6,886 nucleotides of DNA, from positions 1 through 6,886 of the forward strand of contig WAPD01000005.1 in assembly GCA_015520875.1 (NCBI GenBank), in the 5' to 3' direction. The stretch comes from Microcaldota archaeon. Lineage in GTDB: Archaea > Micrarchaeota > Micrarchaeia > Anstonellales > J096. The position numbers and the translations under genes are program-made. Each line of letters opens with the position of its first letter. Within the stretch, counting starts at the first letter, position 1. Below the pieces are notes generated by a model that ran no database searches, had not been told where the DNA came from, and worked only from the letters and a program-made list of their open reading frames with translations. Below are positions 1 to 5,506 of the stretch, piece by piece.

Positions 1-1578
1 ATAGATGTTGCATATAGAGATACATCTGGCCGTTTAAATGTTATCAATACAACTGCTATAAGTCCAACAGTGGGATTTGCATCTCCTGCTATGGGAATAT
101 TTCCAGGTCAAGGCAATTTTTCCACCTATATAGAAAACTTTTATACCAACGCCACAGAGGTGGGCATTTATATAGATCTATATCCATATTATAAATTGGA
201 ATTAAAAAACGTTTCCATCATTTCTAAGGGAGGTGTTGTTGTAAATAATACCATTTTAGATGCTTCTTTAAATGGAACTGTTAACGGCTCTGTATTTTTC
301 TGGGCCAATAACAGCATTATAAATTTGTTTAATTCCACATTAGAGGGAAATGGACAGGGAATTTATGCCTATAACAGCACTTTAAACATTTCAGACACTA
401 TATTGAATGGGTTTAATCGATCTATTGAAGCAATTATTTCTAATTCCTATTGGAAGAATGTTGAAGGCCTGGATTTCATGGTAAATGGAACAACTTTAAT
501 CAACTCTGAGAACTTAACTCTTGACAATGTGAAGATGTGTAGTCAATACTCTAATGAAGGGTTTTATTTTATTTCATCTAACAATATCTCTGGAACTTTA
601 ATCGGTAATCTAACAAATGTTTCATCCAATTTCACGGGGTCTGTTTCACCTTGTGTTGTTTTAGCACCTCCAAGGGGTAATAGAAACAACCCTCCTTCCA
701 TAGAGATTATCTCCCCACATGGTACTTACAATTCCACAACAATCTTATTCCATGTATATGGAACAGATGACAGGGCCACATATCTATTCTGTGAATATAA
801 CATCACAGGAAAGAACTATAAAAATTCTGGAGATTTTGAGTTATATGAAAACTATAATTTCACAGAAACATTAAATCCTGGAACATATAGATTTGATGTT
901 GTTTGTGATGATGGTCAAAACGGTTATGATAGTGATAGTTCCACATTTAGAATAATCGTTCCAAATATCACAATAACCGGAAATCTTTCAAATAACACAA
1001 CTCAAAATCTCACAAACGGGACATTAAACATTACTAACAACACATCCAATATATCTCAAAATCTAACCAAGAATTCAACAAATATCACTTCTAACGTTAC
1101 GTCCAACACTTCCAAAGGAGTATCTCCTTTAGGATCAGGTAATAATAGCTCCATTATAAAGAATAAGACCCAGGAAATAACCACCAAGAACAAAACCCCT
1201 AAGAAAGAAGAAGTAAAAAGTTCTACTTATAACACTGGTTCAAGAATTTCCCCAATTTATATTATCTTAGGAGGAGGTTTATTCTTAGGAGTTCTTGTTC
1301 TATTATATAGACCGGCCCGTTCCTATCTCTTGCAACTCCTTTCATTTTTGATGGCCCTATTATTGTTAAGATTTGCAAAAGTAAGAATTGTTCCACAAGA
1401 TAAAAATTATAGAATAGAGGTTAAAAACATCTTCAACAAACCCATTAAAAACACTGTAATAAAACTAGGAACATTAACATTGAGAACAAACAACCAAGGA
1501 TTTGTTATAAGTGAGGAGGTCCCAGATAAAAGAAACATTAAAGTTTCGGGTTATATCTTGTTAGAGGTAAGATCTTAA
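1..1578 (+). CDS. Surface glycoprotein with beta-helix, Ig-like domain and membrane anchor (5' end missing)
   Basis: The reading frame is open from base 1, so the gene begins before the window; the GTG at 70 is internal. Of the 525 visible residues, about 68-223 show short repeated turns rich in N, G, S, T and I/L, typical of a right-handed parallel beta-helix. Residues 231-321 form an Ig-like domain with a likely disulfide (Cys264-Cys302) and the pattern I-x-I-x-SP...GTYRFDV-x-C-x-D. Residues 327-372 are a stalk made almost only of N-x-S/T sequons, followed by a lysine-rich linker. Hydrophobic segments at about 417-436 and 440-457 flank YRPAR and form a hairpin or one long anchor. The last 68 residues resemble a small beta domain (T-x-N-x-G turn). 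I infer a cell-surface protein, probably N-glycosylated; its ligand is unknown. Whether the C-terminal domain faces in or out is unclear. It is separated from the downstream operon by the tRNA, but its Ig-like domain resembles those of the 955-aa protein. Confidence 0.85.
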   Translation: MDVAYRDTSGRLNVINTTAISPTVGFASPAMGIFPGQGNFSTYIENFYTNATEVGIYIDLYPYYKLELKNVSIISKGGVVVNNTILDASLNGTVNGSVFFWANNSIINLFNSTLEGNGQGIYAYNSTLNISDTILNGFNRSIEAIISNSYWKNVEGLDFMVNGTTLINSENLTLDNVKMCSQYSNEGFYFISSNNISGTLIGNLTNVSSNFTGSVSPCVVLAPPRGNRNNPPSIEIISPHGTYNSTTILFHVYGTDDRATYLFCEYNITGKNYKNSGDFELYENYNFTETLNPGTYRFDVVCDDGQNGYDSDSSTFRIIVPNITITGNLSNNTTQNLTNGTLNITNNTSNISQNLTKNSTNITSNVTSNTSKGVSPLGSGNNSSIIKNKTQEITTKNKTPKKEEVKSSTYNTGSRISPIYIILGGGLFLGVLVLLYRPARSYLLQLLSFLMALLLLRFAKVRIVPQDKNYRIEVKNIFNKPIKNTVIKLGTLTLRTNNQGFVISEEVPDKRNIKVSGYILLEVRS

Positions 1579-1611
1579 TGTCTTGATAACCTTTAGTAAG
1601 TGGGACCAATA

Positions 1612-1616
1612 TTTTT
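1612..1616 (+). terminator. Possible T-run terminator after the surface glycoprotein gene
   Basis: A run of five T lies 34 bases past the TAA stop, just before the second palindromic copy. Archaeal RNA polymerase often stops at such T-runs. A second T5 at 1695-1699 could serve as backup. The call rests on position and base content only. Confidence 0.3.
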
Positions 1617-1627
1617 CACCTTTAGGT

Positions 1628-1635
1628 AAAAAAAA
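1628..1635 (-). terminator. Likely T8 terminator of the tRNA-Arg transcript
   Basis: Eight A on the plus strand read as eight T in the tRNA's direction of transcription, 87 bases past the end of the mature tRNA. This is the strongest oligo-T on that strand in the gap and fits archaeal termination, which needs a U-tract and no obligatory hairpin. Confidence 0.4.
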
Positions 1636-1722
1636 CTAAGCCATTTATTTTACCTTTAAGTAAAATTCTTCGAGCTATGCCGGTATTCCCTCACTTTTTA
1701 GTACAGGTTATTGGAGAATTAG

Positions 1723-1797
1723 CGGGTCCGAGGGGATTCGAACCCCTGACCTTCCGGTCCGAAGCCGGGCGCTCTATCCTGGCTGAGCTACGGACCC
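1723..1797 (-). tRNA. tRNA-Arg, anticodon UCG
   Basis: The reverse complement folds as a complete cloverleaf of 75 bases. It has acceptor GGGTCCG/CGGACCC (7 bp), T8-A9, D stem GCTC/GAGC with GG in the loop, anticodon loop CTTCGGA, variable loop AGGTC, T stem AGGGG/CCCCT and T loop TTCGAAT. The anticodon TCG is at 1762-1760, so it reads CGA and probably other CGN arginine codons. The discriminator base is G73. CCA is not encoded (the genome continues CTA), so the CCA-adding enzyme must supply it. No intron is present. The top pair of the anticodon stem is a C27-A43 mismatch; all other stems pair fully. It is transcribed away from the kinase operon and towards the surface glycoprotein gene. Confidence 0.96.
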
Positions 1798-1803
1798 ATA
1801 CTG

Positions 1804-1810
1804 TTTTAAA
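1804..1810 (+). promoter_or_regulatory. TATA box for the kinase-membrane operon
   Basis: TTTTAAA is centred about 25 bases before the ATG at 1832. That is the spacing of an archaeal TATA box from the transcription start when the message is leaderless. No ribosome site precedes this ATG, which agrees with a leaderless first gene. It lies inside the tRNA's own upstream region. Confidence 0.55.
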
Positions 1811-1819
1811 CCATACTAC

Positions 1820-1826
1820 TTATATT
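1820..1826 (-). promoter_or_regulatory. TATA box for tRNA-Arg
   Basis: On the minus strand this reads AATATAA, centred about 26 bases before the first base of the mature tRNA, the expected archaeal TATA spacing. It lies between the operon's TATA box and its start codon, so the two divergent promoters interleave within 34 bases. Confidence 0.5.
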
Positions 1827-1831
1827 CTTTT

Positions 1832-2317
1832 ATGGTAGATTTTAAGACAATATCATTGGATATCCCAGAAGGAACGAGCATTATTTTGGGCCACTCTCAT
1901 TTTATAAAAACAGTTGAGGATTTATATGAAGCCATTGTTAACATAAAGCCAGAGATGGAATTTGGAATAGCATTCAATGAAGCAAGCCAAGAAAGATTGA
2001 TTAGATATGATGGAAATAATGAAGAAATGATTAACTTGGCAATAGAGAATGCAAAAAGATTGAAGGCAGGCCACACCTTTGTTATTATGCTAAGAAAAGG
2101 CTGGCCTATAAACATTTTAAACACAATAAAAATGGTTCCTGAAGTTGCAAGAATATATGCAGCTACATCCAATCCTGTAAAGGTTGTTATTGCAGAAGAG
2201 GGAGAGCAAGCCGCAATCCTCGGAGTAATGGACGGTTTTACAATAAAAGGTGTTGAAGAGGAAAAGCATAAAAAAGAAAGGCACCAATTTTTAAGAATAA
2301 TTGGATACAAAAGGTGA
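1832..2317 (+). CDS. Adenosine-specific kinase family protein (PF04008)
   Basis: This 161-aa protein matches my memory of the PF04008 family at nearly its full usual length. Recognisable blocks are ILGHSHFIKTVEDLYEA (18-34), GIAFNEAS (44-51) followed by RLIRYDGNNEE, GHTFVI (80-85), PINILNTIK (92-100), VPEVARIYAATSNP (102-115), the GVMDGF turn (131-136) and the terminal IIGYKR. Members are small soluble cytoplasmic proteins, annotated as ATP-dependent adenosine kinases from work on an archaeal homologue; the physiological role is poorly known. It is unrelated to ribokinase-type adenosine kinases. The ATG is the first codon after the promoter and the gene is probably leaderless. It opens the operon: the next gene starts 4 bases after its stop, and the stop codon lies within that gene's ribosome site. 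Family assignment is strong; substrate is taken from the family name. Confidence 0.92.
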   Translation: MVDFKTISLDIPEGTSIILGHSHFIKTVEDLYEAIVNIKPEMEFGIAFNEASQERLIRYDGNNEEMINLAIENAKRLKAGHTFVIMLRKGWPINILNTIKMVPEVARIYAATSNPVKVVIAEEGEQAAILGVMDGFTIKGVEEEKHKKERHQFLRIIGYKR

Positions 2318-2318
2318 T
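2313..2318 (+). promoter_or_regulatory. Ribosome-binding site GGTGAT for the 106-aa gene
   Basis: GGTGAT complements the archaeal 16S 3' end (AUCACCUCC) and ends 3 bases before the ATG at 2322. It includes the TGA stop of the kinase gene, so termination and initiation are physically linked. This supports the ATG at 2322 as the true start. Confidence 0.7.
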
Positions 2319-2321
2319 TAA

Positions 2322-2642
2322 ATGGACTTAAAGCTAAGGGAAAAAGATGAACTGTTTGAGAAGCAAGAGGTAAAATCAGCCACCTTTGAAGATTTCATGA
2401 AAAAGCACACTAAAGAAATAGATTTAATAAAAAGAGAAGTTGAGATGCAATTTGGAGTGAAACTGGCCAAAGCCGGGATCCAAGAACTGTTGGTAATGCT
2501 TTGGCTTATGGAGGATTCTGATGAAGCTGTTTTAAAGAAATTGAAAAAGCTTTTGCAGGGATTGTTCCAAAAAGGTTTATTCAAATTCCTTTCAGCATTT
2601 AAGCTGGTACCTGAGAAAAAGCCTCTTAAAAGGAGGAAATGA
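2322..2642 (+). CDS. Small basic helical protein of unknown function
   Basis: I do not recognise this 106-aa protein. It has no signal peptide and few helix breakers. The first 50 residues are rich in K, E and D with heptad-like hydrophobic spacing (coiled coil or long amphipathic helix). A hydrophobic patch, IQELLVMLWLM (53-63), is too short for a confident membrane span. An amphipathic lysine-rich stretch follows (LKKLKKLLQGLFQKGLFKFL, 71-90), then a basic tail ending KRRK. I infer a cytoplasmic protein that may lie on the inner face of the membrane, bind the cytoplasmic loops of the proteins encoded next, or bind nucleic acid. It is a real gene by its ribosome site, 4-base spacing after the kinase, and ATGA overlap with the next gene. 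An opposite-strand open frame over it has no supporting context. Confidence 0.75.
   Translation: MDLKLREKDELFEKQEVKSATFEDFMKKHTKEIDLIKREVEMQFGVKLAKAGIQELLVMLWLMEDSDEAVLKKLKKLLQGLFQKGLFKFLSAFKLVPEKKPLKRRK
2631..2636 (+). promoter_or_regulatory. Ribosome-binding site AGGAGG, unusually close to the ATG
   Basis: AGGAGG is a full match to the 16S 3' end but leaves only two bases before the ATG at 2639. That ATG is nevertheless the only possible start: an in-frame TAA sits at 2627-2629 and the signal peptide begins at once. The start overlaps the previous stop as ATGA, so re-initiation by the same ribosome is plausible. Confidence 0.6.
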
Positions 2643-5506
2643 TTCTTCTTTTTTTCCTGTTTTTGTTATTAGGGAATGCTGTTGTCATAGGACCTCCAAG
2701 TTCTGGGGAGATTGTCTCATCCAGTTCCTCTACTTTCAGGGCTAGTGTCTACTGGTCTAGTGCACCCGGACATACCTCTCCTTCTGATTATCCACCTGTT
2801 TCATCCTGTAGCTATTCAATTGATCATGGAGGTTCTGGCACTACTTCAATTCATTGGAATTGTTATATAGATAATGGAGGCACACCAAGCAATACTTCTG
2901 ATGATAGAAGAGTGTGTAATGGGTATATCTCTATACCTGTAAGTGGGTTGGTTCCAGATTTGGCTTGGTGGACTATTGATTGTGGCTCTCTTGGAAGAGC
3001 TACAGCTGGCAACCCTTCAAATTGTAACTTTGGTTCCAGTCCTCCTGATGTTGCTGGACAATTATCTTGTATAATCTACGATTTCCAAGATCCTCAATTA
3101 ACAGTTAATATTCCACAAAATGGCCAAAGTTATCCAGGCCCTGATTTAGAAATAGAATATCAGGTCTCAGATGATAATCCTCATATAGTGTGTAAAGGGT
3201 ATTTAGATGGTGCTGTGGTTGAATCCTTTACGCATGAAACAGGCCTCCTTAAAACCAAAACATTTACATATATGTTTGAAAATTTGCCATGGGGAGAACA
3301 TCAGTTAAGAATTCTATGTAACGATTCCACGCGTTTCTACCATCCCACTGCAAAACGTAGATATGTGGAGAAAATTATAACGTTTAAGCGTTGGGTTCCT
3401 GATACTGTTAAAATTCATTTAATAAATCCTCCTGATAATTTGGCTGTAACATCACCACCTGTAACATTTAGATTTTGGGTTAATGAGTCGCCTACTCAAT
3501 TTGTGGATTGTGAACTAATGTTAACAAGGAGTAGTGATAGTAGGGATTTAGTTTATTCCATACCAAATGTGGAAAACACAACAAACCCCTCTTCTAGAAA
3601 AATTGTCACATTTACCTTACCAAACACAGTTGAAGATGGTAAATGGGATTGGCATATTGAGTGTACTGACCAAGGACCAAAAAACACTGGCACAAGTGAA
3701 ACAAGAACTCTTTGGATAGATGGAGATGATCCATATAAATTGGAAATGATACCATCGGATGGTGCCAAAGTTTCAGATTTACCATTTGAATTAAAATATA
3801 GGGTATGGGACTTAATATCTCCCAAGTTAAATTGTGACTTAACAAGCGATTTTGGAGTAGCTGATTCTTCCCAAGTAAACCAAGGAGAATGGAAAACAGT
3901 ACCTGTTTCTTCCATAACACCTGGAACACATAGTTGGACTGTTACCTGTACAGATGTAGCAGGTAATTCTATAACAAAAACCCAAACATTTACCTATGAG
4001 GATGTTTTACCCCCTATTATAACCTTAACATCTCCAACACTAGGTGATAACATCTTACCAGGTTCAACTGTGAATTTTGAATTTAATGTAGATGATGCTG
4101 GTTCCTATACTTGTAATGTGGAACTAAAAAAACCAGGAGGTTCTTTTGCAACAATTGGAACAGTTAGTGGAACAGGTTCCCAATCCTTTTCAGTTTCTTC
4201 TGGTGTTCTAAATGATGAAGGCGTTTATAATTGGCGTGTTTCATGTACAGATGCTCAAGGAAATAGTGAAACATCTGATATATGGTATTTCACTGTTTCA
4301 ACATCTGGGGCTGATGATAGCTCTTCTACAGGAGTTAACTTCTGTGCAACCCAGCCGTTCCACTCTGAATTATTCAACATTACATTGTTGTTTATGGCTT
4401 TAGGAGTGGCTATAGCTGTTTCAGGTTATTTATTTGGGACAATGTTTAATTCTCAAAGGACTCTAATGGGAGCAAAATCAGAATTTAAATCCTTAATAAT
4501 AAGCGCAGCGTTGCTTATTTTAGTAACAGGAGCTAGTTCTTCCCTTTGTACAATTCTAGGAGAAAGGATGCTAAACGGTTGGGCAAATTTATCCGCTTTA
4601 ATAGATAAATTGGAAGATCCAACAACAATGGCTGCTTTAATATATGGAAAGGCAATGTTTATTACAGGTGTTTCTCCACCCCAATACCAAATGAACATTC
4701 CGTTTGTTGATGTTACTTATAAGCAAAACCTCCCAATTATTCCATTTAAGAAAATGTTGGATATCCGAGGTATTCAAGACCTTTTGATGAATATAGCGGC
4801 TAGCTATGCCTTTTACGATAGGATGGTGTCGTTTTTGGTGGAATATGCAATGCAAGTGCTTCTTTTCTTAGGATTGATTCTTAGGATGTTGCCTATGACC
4901 CGCAGGTATGGAACAACATTGGTGGCATTATCTATTGTGTTAATATTTATTTTACCTTTCTTATACGAAGCTACAGCAAATCTCCTTTATCATTTAACAA
5001 AAAATGCCATTTCCACTGTTTCAGGAATATTAACCTATATGCACACAATAGTAGATAAATATTTCACCGAGATGTATAATGGAATAAAAAGACTAAAAGA
5101 AGTGGCAGAATTATTCAATTTACTTCACTTCCTTTGGTTGGGTTTCTATGTTTTGTCTCTATTGGGAATGAGATTGGCAGAATTTTTGTTTCCTCCAGCA
5201 TTACCTTACTTTATCTATTTAGTTTATCAAGTTGTTCCAATTGTTTATCAGGCTATATTGGCAATAGGTGGAATTGTCTGGACATTGATGCTAATAAATG
5301 TAATGGGAACATTGTCTGGAGGAATAAATGACGTAACAGATTTATATTCTCAAACATTTACTATTTTTGAGCAATTGGCCTATTTAAACATTGTTTCAAT
5401 ATTCTTTTATGTGGTGAATTTATTGGTTATATTGGGAGCAACTAGAGCTATATCTCTCTTAGGAGGTGGTGACTATTTCCTATATGGTGTGGAGGATCAT
5501 ATTTAG
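2639..5506 (+). CDS. Membrane protein with Ig-like ectodomain array and VirB6/CedA-like polytopic C-terminus (tentative)
   Basis: This protein has 955 aa. Residues 1-14 are a short signal peptide lacking a basic n-region. Residues 15-149 are a Ser/Gly/Cys-rich domain with six cysteines. Four Ig/FN3-like repeats follow (about 150-252, 253-361, 362-455, 456-556), each with one cysteine pair (185/227, 291/342, 399/437, 492/536); three carry C-T-D after the second cysteine. Then come predicted membrane segments at about 580-600, 617-636, 730-748, 759-777, 826-843, 858-888 and 915-935. Positive-inside reasoning puts the ectodomain outside and the loops with NSQRTLMGAK and RMLPMTRR inside. Residues 638-729 form a second external region. 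The tail ATRAISLLGGGD is probably cytoplasmic. The region 749-776 aligns without gaps to the next protein, so the C-terminal 380 residues form a core shared with its neighbours. I infer a subunit of a membrane complex with a large exposed binding or scaffold region. Relation to VirB6/TrbL/CedA channels is a hypothesis from topology. Confidence 0.85.
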   Translation: MILLFFLFLLLGNAVVIGPPSSGEIVSSSSSTFRASVYWSSAPGHTSPSDYPPVSSCSYSIDHGGSGTTSIHWNCYIDNGGTPSNTSDDRRVCNGYISIPVSGLVPDLAWWTIDCGSLGRATAGNPSNCNFGSSPPDVAGQLSCIIYDFQDPQLTVNIPQNGQSYPGPDLEIEYQVSDDNPHIVCKGYLDGAVVESFTHETGLLKTKTFTYMFENLPWGEHQLRILCNDSTRFYHPTAKRRYVEKIITFKRWVPDTVKIHLINPPDNLAVTSPPVTFRFWVNESPTQFVDCELMLTRSSDSRDLVYSIPNVENTTNPSSRKIVTFTLPNTVEDGKWDWHIECTDQGPKNTGTSETRTLWIDGDDPYKLEMIPSDGAKVSDLPFELKYRVWDLISPKLNCDLTSDFGVADSSQVNQGEWKTVPVSSITPGTHSWTVTCTDVAGNSITKTQTFTYEDVLPPIITLTSPTLGDNILPGSTVNFEFNVDDAGSYTCNVELKKPGGSFATIGTVSGTGSQSFSVSSGVLNDEGVYNWRVSCTDAQGNSETSDIWYFTVSTSGADDSSSTGVNFCATQPFHSELFNITLLFMALGVAIAVSGYLFGTMFNSQRTLMGAKSEFKSLIISAALLILVTGASSSLCTILGERMLNGWANLSALIDKLEDPTTMAALIYGKAMFITGVSPPQYQMNIPFVDVTYKQNLPIIPFKKMLDIRGIQDLLMNIAASYAFYDRMVSFLVEYAMQVLLFLGLILRMLPMTRRYGTTLVALSIVLIFILPFLYEATANLLYHLTKNAISTVSGILTYMHTIVDKYFTEMYNGIKRLKEVAELFNLLHFLWLGFYVLSLLGMRLAEFLFPPALPYFIYLVYQVVPIVYQAILAIGGIVWTLMLINVMGTLSGGINDVTDLYSQTFTIFEQLAYLNIVSIFFYVVNLLVILGATRAISLLGGGDYFLYGVEDHI
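5462..5472 (+). promoter_or_regulatory. Ribosome-binding site GGAGGTGGTGA, deciding the next start
   Basis: This stretch holds two overlapping matches to the 16S 3' end (GGAGGTG and GGTGA). It encodes the Gly-Gly-Gly-Asp of the upstream protein's tail. GTG codons at 5466 and 5469 lie inside it and so lack an upstream ribosome site, whereas ATG 5484 follows by 11 bases. That favours 5484, although the spacing is long. Confidence 0.5.

Larger units (their letters stand above)
1589..1663. repeat. Three copies of a short palindromic motif, ACCTTTA(R)GTAA
   Basis: The motif occurs at 1589-1599 (ACCTTTAGTAA), 1618-1629 (ACCTTTAGGTAA) and 1652-1663 (ACCTTTAAGTAA), with starts 29 and 34 bases apart. 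The second and third copies sit within longer imperfect inverted repeats, with T-rich left arms and A-rich right arms around a TTTA centre. They lie between the 3' end of the surface glycoprotein gene and the 3' end of the opposing tRNA gene. They could be small hairpins helping bidirectional termination, protein-binding sites, or a degenerate repeat. The rest of this 144-base gap shows no reading frame or RNA gene that I recognise. Confidence 0.45.

Noticed and set aside
70..72. GTG as start of the first gene
   Set aside because: The frame is open back to base 1, the upstream residues have the same composition, and no ribosome site or signal peptide is at 70. The gene is cut by the window edge.
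1579..1722. CRISPR-like array in the repeat-bearing gap
   Set aside because: The three repeats are only 11-12 bases and imperfect, with about 17-22 bases between; this does not fit a CRISPR array.
1723..1797. tRNA as an integration site of a mobile element
   Set aside because: I looked for a repeat of the tRNA 3' end elsewhere in the window and saw none; no integrase or transposase is visible.
1897..2310. Minus-strand open frame opposite the kinase gene
   Set aside because: It lies wholly inside a confidently identified gene, has no ribosome site or family resemblance, and mirrors the plus-strand codon pattern.
2318..2584. Minus-strand open frame opposite the 106-aa gene
   Set aside because: Its Ser/Phe/Lys-rich product looks like antisense of K/E/L codons, and the plus-strand gene has better start, spacing and overlap evidence.
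3553..3929. Two minus-strand open frames within the Ig-like region
   Set aside because: They overlap each other and a region whose plus-strand frame shows clear domain repeats; neither has initiation signals.
4212..5331. Short open frames in other frames inside the membrane domain (4212-4403, 4453-4698, 4637-4855, 5134-5331)
   Set aside because: They are small, lack ribosome sites and are nested in a continuous gene with coherent membrane topology.
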